A stretch of DNA of 64,000 nt from Sphingomonas sp. PAMC26645 (lineage in GTDB: Bacteria > Pseudomonadota > Alphaproteobacteria > Sphingomonadales > Sphingomonadaceae), in contig NZ_CP039249.1 in NCBI RefSeq assembly GCF_004795835.1, forward strand, positions 2,078,501-2,142,500, in the 5' to 3' direction. Positions 50,879-59,299 of the stretch are shown here, piece by piece; the stretch's first letter is position 1, and each line of letters begins with the position of its first letter. The notes beneath the pieces were generated by a model. That model saw nothing but the letters and a program-made list of their open reading frames with translations. It was not told the DNA's origin and made no database searches. A program made the translations under genes and the position numbers.

Positions 50879-53785
50879 TCATCCCGCAACGATCAGATCC
50901 TTGATGCGCGTGGCCAGGGCTTCCATCGCGAACGGCTTTGTCATGACATGCATGCCGGGATCGAGATGACCGTTGCCGACGACCGCATTCTCCGCATAGC
51001 CGGTGATGAAGAGGATCTTGAGGTCCGGCCGCCCGATCCGCGCCGCGTCGGCCATCTGTCGCCCGTTCATGCCGCCGGGAAGGCCGACGTCGGTGACCAG
51101 CAGGTCGATGCGAATGTCGGACTGGAGCAGTTTGAGCCCTGATGCCCCGTCTGCCGCTTCGATCGCCGCGTAGCCAAGCTCCTCGAGCACCTCCATCACC
51201 AGCATTCGGACGGTCGGTTCGTCGTCGACCACGAGCACCGTTTCGCCGGCGTTCGCACGCGGGGCTTCGGCGTGTCCGGCGACGGTCTCGGTATCCTCGG
51301 CCTCACCGAAATGCCGCGGGAGGTAGATGCAAACGTTGGTGCCTTCGCCGACCTCAGAGTAAATGCGGACATGTCCACCGGATTGCCGGGCAAAGCCGTA
51401 GATCATCGACAGGCCAAGCCCGGTGCCAAGCCCAAGCGGCTTGGTCGTGAAGAACGGATCGAACGCCTTGGCGATCACCTCCGGGGTCATGCCCGTGCCC
51501 GTGTCGGACACGCACAGCGACACATATTGTCCGGCATCGAGTTCACGCTCGCGTGCCGTCCGGGCATCGATCCAGCGATTGGCGGTCTCGATCGTCAGTC
51601 GCCCGCCACCCGGCATCGCATCGCGCGCGTTGATGCACAGGTTGAGCAGTGCGTTCTCCAACTGGTGGGGATCGACCAGGGTCGCCCAAAGCCCCACCGA
51701 GGCGACGACCTCGACCGCGACTTCGGGACCGACCGTGCGCCGGACCATATCCTCGATCCCCCCGACCAGCCGGTTGACGTCGGTCGGCTTGGGATCGAGC
51801 GTCTGTCGCCGCGAAAAGGCGAGCAACCGGTGGGTCAGCGCCGCCGCACGCTTTGCAGCACCCTGCGCGGCCAGCGAATAGCGCTCTACGTCGTTCAACC
51901 GGCCTTGCGCGATACGGATTCCGAGCAGTTCCAAGCTGCCGGTAATGCCGGTCAGCAAATTGTTAAAATCATGCGCAATTCCTCCGGTAAGCTGGCCGAC
52001 GGCTTCCATCTTCTGGCTTTGCCGCAACGCTTCCTCGGCAACCATGAGTTCGCGCGTTCGCGTCGCAACCTGATCCTCCAGCGTCTCGTTCCAGCGCGCG
52101 AGTTCGGCGGTCTGGCGGCGGCTGTCGTCGATGTCGGTGTTGGTCCCGACCCAGCGAAGGATCGTGCCGTCGGGAGCGCGGACCGCGTCCGCACGGACCA
52201 GGAACCAGCGATAGTCGCCATCCTTGCTCCGCGCCCGATACTCGACGCTGTACCGCTCACCGGTTGCGAGGGAATGCCGCCAAGCTTCGGAAGCAGCTTG
52301 ATAATCGTCGGGGTGGACGCGGTCTCTCCAGGTGCCGATACCGTCGAGCGCACCCGGTTCCAGTCCGTTATACTCATAGACCTGGCGGTTGAACCAATAG
52401 AGGTGCCCGTCGGGCCTAGCCGCCCAGATCTGGTTCGGCACGGCTTCGGCGAAGACCCGGAACTGTTCCTCGCTCTCGCGCCGCGCGGTTTCCGCACGCA
52501 GCCGTTCGGTGGCGGCCCGGACTCGCTCGGCAACTTCCCGCATGAGGACAAGGTCATCGTCGCTCCACACCCGCGCAACGGCGTGGTTGGCGTAGAGCAA
52601 CGCGACGAAATCATCCTGTTCGAGGAGCGGCATGTTGACGAACGACCACGCGTCGATCGCCTTCAAGACATCGGCGGTGTCGCGCGTCCGGTCGTCCTTG
52701 TCGACATCGGCGATCGCCACCGTTCGTCCGGCCTTGAGGTCTTCGATATACGTCCCGTGCGCCCGGAAATGCAGCGTGCCGGCGAGCGTCGTCACGCCTT
52801 CCGCATTCCAGTCGCGCTTGACCGTGATCGTCTCGTTCACCTTGTCGATGATGCCATAGCCTACCCGGCTGACCTGCAAGGCGCGGCCCAGGATCGCGGA
52901 GGCGGCATAGGCGATCTCGTCAGGGTCGGTCAGGTCGCGGATCGCGTCGCTCAGCTCGAGCAGCGCGCGCTGGCGCAACTCGGCCTGCTTGCGCTCAGTG
53001 ATGTCGAAGCTGATGCCGGGGAAGCGAAGCGGCGTGCCATCGGCGGCCAAGCGACAGCGACCTTGCGCGGTCACCCAATGGATTGCGCCGTCGGGCTGTA
53101 CGAGACGGTATTCCGCATTGAAATCGCCTCCAGTCCGTAAGGCCGTGTCGATTGCGGACTGCGCGGCTTGCACATCGTCGGGATGGATGTTGCCGAAGAA
53201 ACGCTCGATCGGCGCACCGGCGCGTCCAAGCTCGGGGGAAACGCCGTACAGTGTCGAGAACCGCTCGTCCGCGGTGACGCGGTCGTTCGGAACGTCCCAG
53301 TCCCATGTGCCGATGCCATTGCCTGCAGCCAGCGCCTGGCCAAGCCGTTCCTCGCTGGCTTGCGCCGCGGTGAGGATGTTGCGGCGCTCGGAGATATCGG
53401 TGAACAATACCGCGACCTGTCGGGCTTCGGGATCGCCGACGCGGAAGGCGTGGACGTCGAACCACCGTCCCATCTGTTCCGAACCATGATCGAACCGCGC
53501 GGGTTGGCCGGTCGTCGCGACGCGGCCATAGGTCTCGAACCAGAAGGCTTCGAGATCGGGGACCAGTTCACTCGCGGTCCTGCCGACCGGATCAACCAGC
53601 CCGGTCTGGCTCTCGAACCGCGGATTGACCTCGATAAAGCGGTAGTCGACGGGGCGTTCGCCGTCGAACAGCAGGTCTATGATGCAGAAACCGGCATCGA
53701 TCGCGTCCACCAAGGCGCGGTATCGGTCCTCGCTCGCATGCGACGAAACAGGGGTATCGGTAGTCGGGGCCGTAGGTCGCTGCAT
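50879..53785 (-). CDS. multi-PAS hybrid sensor histidine kinase
   Basis: 968 residues without membrane segments. Order: PAS (about 17-130), PAS (about 140-270), GAF (about 280-430), PAS (about 440-560), HisKA with GGIAHDFNNLL (H605), HATPase_c with NLCINARDAMP, DTGTGM and GTGLGLS, and a receiver with VVDDEP, VTDVGLPGG (D899) and TKPF. HWE-like or phytochrome-type light or oxygen sensing is possible, but no conserved chromophore Cys is seen in the PAS domains. It is probably a cytoplasmic sensor with an internal phospho-relay. Confidence 0.9.
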   Translation of the reverse strand: MQRPTAPTTDTPVSSHASEDRYRALVDAIDAGFCIIDLLFDGERPVDYRFIEVNPRFESQTGLVDPVGRTASELVPDLEAFWFETYGRVATTGQPARFDHGSEQMGRWFDVHAFRVGDPEARQVAVLFTDISERRNILTAAQASEERLGQALAAGNGIGTWDWDVPNDRVTADERFSTLYGVSPELGRAGAPIERFFGNIHPDDVQAAQSAIDTALRTGGDFNAEYRLVQPDGAIHWVTAQGRCRLAADGTPLRFPGISFDITERKQAELRQRALLELSDAIRDLTDPDEIAYAASAILGRALQVSRVGYGIIDKVNETITVKRDWNAEGVTTLAGTLHFRAHGTYIEDLKAGRTVAIADVDKDDRTRDTADVLKAIDAWSFVNMPLLEQDDFVALLYANHAVARVWSDDDLVLMREVAERVRAATERLRAETARRESEEQFRVFAEAVPNQIWAARPDGHLYWFNRQVYEYNGLEPGALDGIGTWRDRVHPDDYQAASEAWRHSLATGERYSVEYRARSKDGDYRWFLVRADAVRAPDGTILRWVGTNTDIDDSRRQTAELARWNETLEDQVATRTRELMVAEEALRQSQKMEAVGQLTGGIAHDFNNLLTGITGSLELLGIRIAQGRLNDVERYSLAAQGAAKRAAALTHRLLAFSRRQTLDPKPTDVNRLVGGIEDMVRRTVGPEVAVEVVASVGLWATLVDPHQLENALLNLCINARDAMPGGGRLTIETANRWIDARTARERELDAGQYVSLCVSDTGTGMTPEVIAKAFDPFFTTKPLGLGTGLGLSMIYGFARQSGGHVRIYSEVGEGTNVCIYLPRHFGEAEDTETVAGHAEAPRANAGETVLVVDDEPTVRMLVMEVLEELGYAAIEAADGASGLKLLQSDIRIDLLVTDVGLPGGMNGRQMADAARIGRPDLKILFITGYAENAVVGNGHLDPGMHVMTKPFAMEALATRIKDLIVAG

Positions 53786-53877
53786 CGTATCTCAGGGGTC
53801 GGAGGACGCGACCTCATAATCCAAGGCCTGCGGCCTAACGCGCCAATTTGAAAACCGATCCCGGTTGGGGCGCTGGT

Positions 53878-54660
53878 TCAAGCTCCCCGGGTGCGTGCCG
53901 CGGCCACCGGCAGCAGCCGCGCGAGCCGATCCGCCCACGCCGCGCATCCTTCCGTCGAGCCCAACAGATCCTGCCGGATCTCGATCTCGGCATAGGGGCG
54001 GGCGGGGTAGGCGTGGCGCGGAACGGTGTAGTCGATCTGGTCCATGCGGTAGGGTTCGTTGTCCCCCACGGTCAGGTCGGGCTCGTCGCGCAGGACGCCG
54101 AGCAGGGCGTGCGCAAACCCGGTATCGCCGCCGTCATGCAGGATACCGATCTGCCACGGCCGTTCGACACCACGCATCGACGGCGTGAAGCTGTGCAGCG
54201 CGACGAGTGTCGTCGTGATCCCCAGAGCATCGCGGCGCGCAAGTTCGGCCGCGATCGCCGCCTGATAAGGCTCGTGGATCTCGGCGAACCGCGCCGCGAC
54301 GTCGGCGTCCGACAAGGCTTGGTTGCCCGACACGACGGTCCCGTCGCTCACTGCGGCGATCGCATCGGGCTGCTGCGCGCTCCGGTTGCAGTCGATCACC
54401 AGCCGCGAATAGGTCTGGCGGAGGAAGACCGCGTCGAGCCGCTCGGCCAACATCTGGCCAAGCTCGGCGATGCCGATGTCCCAACCGATGTGCTGCGAGA
54501 GTTCGGCATCGCCCAACCCCAGCGAGCCGAGCGCGGCCGGCACGGCTTTCCCGGCATGATCGCCGATCAGCAGGAACGATGACGCACCTTCGGGGTTGAC
54601 CAATGTGACCGGTGCGGCATCTTCGGTCCCAAGCAGCGATTGGCTGATAGCGGTCTTCAT
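53878..54660 (-). CDS. N-formylglutamate amidohydrolase family protein
   Basis: 260 residues of the FGase family. FLLIGDHAGKAVP (His/Asp metal ligand region), HIGWDIG, DCNRS and VALHSFTP are visible conserved segments. The family hydrolyses N-formylglutamate, or related N-acyl amino acids, with a metal. No histidine-utilisation genes are nearby, so the classical HutG role is uncertain. Its start is only 16 bases from that of the divergent transglutaminase gene. Confidence 0.87.
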   Translation of the reverse strand: MKTAISQSLLGTEDAAPVTLVNPEGASSFLLIGDHAGKAVPAALGSLGLGDAELSQHIGWDIGIAELGQMLAERLDAVFLRQTYSRLVIDCNRSAQQPDAIAAVSDGTVVSGNQALSDADVAARFAEIHEPYQAAIAAELARRDALGITTTLVALHSFTPSMRGVERPWQIGILHDGGDTGFAHALLGVLRDEPDLTVGDNEPYRMDQIDYTVPRHAYPARPYAEIEIRQDLLGSTEGCAAWADRLARLLPVAAARTRGA

Positions 54661-54676
54661 GCGACACGGATCCTCG

Positions 54677-55594
54677 ATGCCATCTCTAACTCTCTCTCAT
54701 GTAACCCGATACTCCTACCGCCATCCGGTAGCGTTTGGCGAGCATCGGATCATGGTTCGCCCGCGCGAGAGTTTCGACCAGCATCTGATCGATGCGCAGC
54801 TGACGATCAGTCCAGAGCCTTCGGACGTCCGCTGGCTACAGGACGTGTTCGGCAATTCGGTCGCGATCGCGACGTTCGACAAGCGCGCGAAGGAGCTCGT
54901 CTTCGACAGCCGCGTGCAGTTGCTGCACACGCCGGCCGAACTGCAGAACGTCGATATCGAGCGGTATGCGCGGATGTATCCGTTCACGTATTCGTCGGAG
55001 GAGATGCCCGACCTGCTTCGTTCGATCGAGCGTCAGCATCACGATCCGCTGCGCCAGATCGACAGCTGGGCACGGCGCTTCGTGCGGACCGACGGGCCGA
55101 CCGACACGCTGGCGATGCTGTCGGACATGACCGCGACGATCCGGCGCGAGTTCACCTATGTCCCGCGACCGGAAAAGGGCACGCAGTCGCCGATCGAGAC
55201 GCTGGCGACGCGCAAGGGGACGTGTCGCGATTATGCCGTGCTGATGATCGAGGCGGTCCGCGCGCTCGGCTTCGCGGCGCGGTTCATCTCGGGCTATGTC
55301 TACAACCCCAGCGCGCGCGAGCAGCAGACCGGCGGTGGCAACACGCATGCCTGGGTCCGCGTGTACCTGCCGGGATCGGGCTGGGTCGAGTTCGATCCGA
55401 CCAATGGCATCGTCGGCAACCGCGGGCTCGTCCGCGTCGCGGTCGCGCGCGACATCTACCAGGCCGTGCCGATCTCCGGCACCTGGAGCGGCTTTCCCGG
55501 CAGCTTTCTCGACATGACCGTGTCGGTCGACATCACGCTCGACGATGTCGACGCGGCGGGGCAACACTTGGCACAAACTTTAAAACAGGCGTGA
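54677..55594 (+). CDS. transglutaminase-like protease family protein (first of pair)
   Basis: 305 residues. LTLSHVTRYSYRHPVAFGEH is the N-terminal domain that precedes bacterial transglutaminases. The catalytic Cys is in RKGTCRDYAVLM, the His in GGGNTHAWVRVYL and the Asp in FDPTNGIVGN. Such proteins are often paired with circularly permuted ATP-grasp and alpha-E proteins, which are not in this window. No signal peptide, so cytoplasmic. Confidence 0.9.
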   Translation: MPSLTLSHVTRYSYRHPVAFGEHRIMVRPRESFDQHLIDAQLTISPEPSDVRWLQDVFGNSVAIATFDKRAKELVFDSRVQLLHTPAELQNVDIERYARMYPFTYSSEEMPDLLRSIERQHHDPLRQIDSWARRFVRTDGPTDTLAMLSDMTATIRREFTYVPRPEKGTQSPIETLATRKGTCRDYAVLMIEAVRALGFAARFISGYVYNPSAREQQTGGGNTHAWVRVYLPGSGWVEFDPTNGIVGNRGLVRVAVARDIYQAVPISGTWSGFPGSFLDMTVSVDITLDDVDAAGQHLAQTLKQA

Positions 55595-55608
55595 AAAGGG
55601 GCTCTTCC

Positions 55609-56436
55609 ATGCTGATCCGGACTGGCTACGACATAGTTTTCGAGACCAAGGTCGCGACGCCGATGATGGCGATGCTCAGCCTGCATCCGTCCCGCAACAA
55701 GGATCTCGTGACGCCACACCGGATCGTCGCGACCCCCGACGTGCCGACCTACGATTACCTCGACGCGTTCGGCAACGTCTGCACGCGCATCACCGTGCCC
55801 AAGGGCGGCCTGACGCTGTCGTGCGACTTCACGATCGAGGATAGTGGAGAGCCCGATCCGATCACGCCGGACGCCGTCCAGCACGCGGTCGAGGATCTGC
55901 CCGACGATGTCCTGATCTACCTGCTCGGCAGCCGCTATTGCGAGACCGACCGGCTGACCGAGACCGCCTGGTCGCTGTTCGGGCATGTCCCGTCCGGCTG
56001 GCAGCGGGTTCAGGCGATCGTCGACTTCGTCCATGATCACGTCGAGTTCGGCTATCACTATGCCCGCCCGACGAAGACCGCTTGGGACGTTCATCAGGAG
56101 CGCCAGGGCGTGTGTCGCGACTTCGCCCACCTGGCGATCACGCTGTGCCGGTGCATGAACATCCCTGCGCGCTATTGCACCGGGTATCTCGGCGATATCG
56201 GCATCCCGCCGGTCGACGTGCCGATGGACTTTTCGGCATGGTTCGACGTGTATCTGGGCGGGACGTGGCACACCTTCGACGCTCGCCACAATCGCCCGCG
56301 GATCGGTCGCATCCTGATGGCGCGGGGGCGCGATGCAACCGACACTGCGCTGACGACGACGTTCGGTCGGGCGCAGTTGGTAAGGTTCGACGTGCATACC
56401 GACGAAGTCTTTGCCGACGACCAGCCGGGCGGGTAA
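55609..56436 (+). CDS. transglutaminase-like protease family protein (second of pair)
   Basis: 275 residues from ATG 55609, with AAAAGGGG about 7 bases upstream. N-terminal beta domain (LIRTGYDIVFETK) followed by a transglutaminase core with QGVCRDFAHLAI (Cys), DFSAWFDVYL and TFDARHNRPR (His and Asp region, partly different from the first gene). Starts 14 bases after the first gene ends, so co-transcribed. The pair may act on the same peptide-like substrate or form one complex. Confidence 0.9.
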   Translation: MLIRTGYDIVFETKVATPMMAMLSLHPSRNKDLVTPHRIVATPDVPTYDYLDAFGNVCTRITVPKGGLTLSCDFTIEDSGEPDPITPDAVQHAVEDLPDDVLIYLLGSRYCETDRLTETAWSLFGHVPSGWQRVQAIVDFVHDHVEFGYHYARPTKTAWDVHQERQGVCRDFAHLAITLCRCMNIPARYCTGYLGDIGIPPVDVPMDFSAWFDVYLGGTWHTFDARHNRPRIGRILMARGRDATDTALTTTFGRAQLVRFDVHTDEVFADDQPGG

Positions 56437-56528
56437 AAGCGCAGGCGAAGCGGCGGTCGCGAAAACTTAACCCTTGTGGGTAAGGTCGCGTTCGGCCTAA
56501 CGGCACCGATCCTCAAACTTATGCTGCG

Positions 56529-56873
56529 ATGCACAACATGACTTCGACCCCAGACACCTCCGCGCCGAACAACGCGAACGCGCTGCTCCTCCAGGCGATC
56601 GCGCTGCGCAAGTGCATCACCGCGACCTACAACCGGATGGTCTGCACGCTTGCGCCGCACATCCTGTACACCAAGCATGACGATGTGTTCGTCGATGCGG
56701 TGACGCTCGAGCGCGACGGCCAGCCGCCCAAGGAGATCAAGCTCGGGACGTTCAAGCTCGCCGGGCTGAAGGATATCGAGGTGACCGATCGTCCGTTCGT
56801 ACCCGACGCAATCTTCAACCCCGGCGACATCAAGTATGACCGCGTCACGCTGTTCGTCGTGGATCGCAGCTGA
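56529..56873 (+). CDS. small protein resembling a WYL-type domain
   Basis: 114 residues. ALRKCITATYNRMVCTLAPHILYTKHDD with VDAVTLERDG resembles the beta-barrel core of WYL domains, which usually sense ligands in regulators. No HTH or signal peptide is present. It starts 92 bases after the transglutaminase gene. The assignment is based on pattern only. Confidence 0.6.
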   Translation: MHNMTSTPDTSAPNNANALLLQAIALRKCITATYNRMVCTLAPHILYTKHDDVFVDAVTLERDGQPPKEIKLGTFKLAGLKDIEVTDRPFVPDAIFNPGDIKYDRVTLFVVDRS

Positions 56874-56877
56874 CCCT

Positions 56878-57004
56878 AAATCCTCCCCCGCCAGGGAGAG
56901 GTGTCGCCGAAGGTGACGGAGGGGGAGGGCACGGAACAGGCGTTTCGCTTACCTCCCCCCTCCGTCTGGCAACAGCCAGCCACCTCCCCCTGGCGGGGGA
57001 GGAT
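56878..57004. repeat. long intergenic inverted repeat (TCCTCCCC family), copy 3
   Basis: About 127 bases from AAATCCTCCCCC to GGGGGAGGATC with the same design as 7217-7344 and 38567-38691. Between the WYL-like gene and the convergent Crp/Fnr gene. The three copies share ends and central arms but differ in the sequences between, as expected for diverged repeats. Confidence 0.8.
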
Positions 57005-57014
57005 CAGATAGCCC

Positions 57015-57749
57015 TCAAACCGCTGGCGGCAACCACGCGGTCTCGATCTCGCCGTACCGATCGGTAAACCCGGTCGCCGTCACCAGCGCCGCTTCGTCGA
57101 CGATCCGGACTCGACGCCCGTTCCGCTCGATCACGCCCGCCTTCTCCAGCGCCCGGATCGTCCGGTTCACATGCACCTTGGTCAGCCCAAGCGCATCGCC
57201 GATATCGGTCTGCGTCAGCGGCAGGTCGAAGGAATCGACGATCCCCCCCGCCGTCACGCGCAGCCGCGCCATGATGTCGAGCAGCAGCGTCGACAGCCGC
57301 TCGCTTGCCCCCATCCGCCCGATCGTCGTCAGCCGGTCGCTCATCGCGACGTTCTCGGCTGCGGCGATCGCATAGAGCAGCCCGGCGATGCGCGGTTGCG
57401 CGCGGAAGAGCAGCCCGAGTTCGGTCTTCGGCAAATCGATCACGATGCAGTCCGAGATCGCGGTCAGTGTCGCCGCTGCTTGCGACCACGCCATGCTCGA
57501 CGTTCCGATCAGGTCGCCCGCGTAATGAAACCGCAGAATCTGGCGCCCGCCGGTGACCAGCTTGGTCGACGAGTGCAGCCACCCCTGTCGCACGACATAC
57601 AGCGCGTGACTTTCGCCACCTTCCGCGACCAGCACGTCACCCGCACGCAACCGCCGCTCGCCGCGTTCGGCGTGCAGGATTGCCTCGCGTTCGGCGTCGG
57701 TGAGATCGAGATGCCGCCCCAGTCGTGCGATCAAACCGCTCAATTGCAT
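57015..57749 (-). CDS. Crp/Fnr family transcriptional regulator
   Basis: 244 residues. An N-terminal cyclic-nucleotide-binding-type domain (GERRLRAGDVLVAEGG near residue 30) precedes a winged HTH with LTQTDIGDALGLTKVHVNRT near 178. No Fnr-type cysteine set is present, so it is not an Fe-S oxygen sensor. AAGGG lies before the ATG. It may control the divergent or neighbouring genes, but no operator was found. Confidence 0.9.
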   Translation of the reverse strand: MQLSGLIARLGRHLDLTDAEREAILHAERGERRLRAGDVLVAEGGESHALYVVRQGWLHSSTKLVTGGRQILRFHYAGDLIGTSSMAWSQAAATLTAISDCIVIDLPKTELGLLFRAQPRIAGLLYAIAAAENVAMSDRLTTIGRMGASERLSTLLLDIMARLRVTAGGIVDSFDLPLTQTDIGDALGLTKVHVNRTIRALEKAGVIERNGRRVRIVDEAALVTATGFTDRYGEIETAWLPPAV

Positions 57750-57861
57750 GCTTTACCCTTTTCCTTGCGCGCGGCTATTGCCGTCCCGCCGCCAAATTGT
57801 CGTACCGCGCATCGTGGATCGCGCGATACTTCGTAAGTCTATCGACGACGATGCAACGCCG

Positions 57862-58575
57862 TCATTGCGATCGTCCTAACGCGCTTTCCACCAGTGGCGC
57901 AACGCGGGCGGTGATCCGGTCGACGCCGGTCCGGTTGGGATGAACGTGATCCGCCTGCATCAGCGCGGCGTTGCCGATGACTCCGTCCAGGATGAACGGG
58001 TACAGCGTTGCATGATAGGTCTTGGCCAAGTCGGTCCATATCCCATTGAACTGCGAAGAATACTCCCGACCCAGGTTGGGCGGCGCCATCATGCCGGTCA
58101 GCATCACCGGGATGCCGCGACGCTTTGCCTCGTCCATCATCGCCGTCATGTTGGCGCGCGTCTCGGCCGGGGAAATCTGGCGAAGAACATCGTTGCCGCC
58201 GAGCCCCAGCAGGAGGAGGTCGGGTTTGCGCTTCATGTTGTCGAGCGCGAAGGCGAACCGCTGCCGCCCCGCCGCGCTGGTATCGCCCGAGACGCCGGCA
58301 TTGACGATCGTCGCGTTGATCCCGTCCTTGCGCAACCGGTTCTGCAAGGCATCGGGCAGGCTCTGACCGCGGTCGAGGCCGTAGCCCGCATACAGGCTGT
58401 CCCCGAAGGCCAGGATCAGACGCTCCGGACCCTGCGGTGCTGGGGTCGCAGCAACCGACGATACGGTGTTCGTCGCGGGCGGCGGGGCAGGGACTTCGGG
58501 TGTCCGATCGCAGCCGGCCAGCAACCCCGCTTGGAGAAGCGCCAGTCCGCCCCCATAAAGAGGCCAGAATCGCAT
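57862..58575 (-). CDS. SGNH-type arylesterase/lysophospholipase lipoprotein (TesA-like)
   Basis: 237 residues from ATG 58575, with GGAG 6 bases upstream. Lipobox LLAGC near residue 16, then a Pro-rich linker. The SGNH set is visible: AFGDSL (Ser nucleophile), VNAGVSGDT (Gly), LGGNDVL (Asn) and ADHVHPNRTG (Asp/His). It hydrolyses esters or lysophospholipids at the membrane surface. Divergent from the ABC gene by 25 bases, as in the tesA-ybbAP locus of Escherichia coli. Confidence 0.9.
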   Translation of the reverse strand: MRFWPLYGGGLALLQAGLLAGCDRTPEVPAPPPATNTVSSVAATPAPQGPERLILAFGDSLYAGYGLDRGQSLPDALQNRLRKDGINATIVNAGVSGDTSAAGRQRFAFALDNMKRKPDLLLLGLGGNDVLRQISPAETRANMTAMMDEAKRRGIPVMLTGMMAPPNLGREYSSQFNGIWTDLAKTYHATLYPFILDGVIGNAALMQADHVHPNRTGVDRITARVAPLVESALGRSQ

Positions 58576-58600
58576 CTGTTTCTCCAAGATATTGGTCTCC

Positions 58601-59299
58601 ATGTCCGAACCTGCTTCCGCCGATATGGTGATCTCGGCGCGCGATGTCACGCTGACACTCGGCGCCTCGACCGCCGCGACGACGATCCTCAAGGGCATCG
58701 ATCTCGACATCTCGCAGGGCACGAGCGTCGCGCTGCTCGGGCCTTCGGGGTCGGGCAAGTCGTCGCTGATGGCGGTGCTCTCCGGCCTGGAGCGCGCGAC
58801 TAGCGGCCGGGTCCAGGTGGCGGGGCTCGATTTCGGCAAGCTCGACGAGGATGCCCTTGCGCGCGCGCGGCGTGGGCGGATCGGGATCGTCCTCCAGGCC
58901 TTCCACCTGCTCCCGACGATGACCGCGCTCGAGAACGTCGCCGTGCCAATGGAGCTGGCCGGGATGCCCGACGCGTTCGAGCGCGCGGAAGTCGAACTCG
59001 CCGCCGTCGGCCTGTCGCACCGGATCGGCCACTACCCCACGCAGCTTTCCGGCGGCGAGCAGCAGCGCGTGGCGATCGCCCGCGCGCTCGGCCCGCGGCC
59101 CGCGCTGGTCTTCGGCGACGAACCGACCGGCAACTTGGACGCCGCCACCAGCGCATCGGTCATGGACCTGTTGTTCGACCGCCGCGCCGCGACCGGTGCC
59201 ACCTTGATCATCATTACCCACGACCCCGTGCTCGCCGCGCGTTGCGATCGCATCGTCGAGCTTGCCGACGGCCGGATCGCCGCGGATCGCTTGCGGTGA
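58601..59299 (+). CDS. ABC transporter ATP-binding protein (YbbA-like)
   Basis: 232 residues from ATG 58601. Walker A is GPSGSGKSS, the signature motif LSGGEQQRVAIARAL and Walker B LVFGDEPTGNLDAAT, typical of the LolD/MacB-like class. It pairs with the permease that overlaps its stop by 4 bases. The ABC system is of the YbbAP type, linked to lipid or envelope function. Confidence 0.92.
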   Translation: MSEPASADMVISARDVTLTLGASTAATTILKGIDLDISQGTSVALLGPSGSGKSSLMAVLSGLERATSGRVQVAGLDFGKLDEDALARARRGRIGIVLQAFHLLPTMTALENVAVPMELAGMPDAFERAEVELAAVGLSHRIGHYPTQLSGGEQQRVAIARALGPRPALVFGDEPTGNLDAATSASVMDLLFDRRAATGATLIIITHDPVLAARCDRIVELADGRIAADRLR

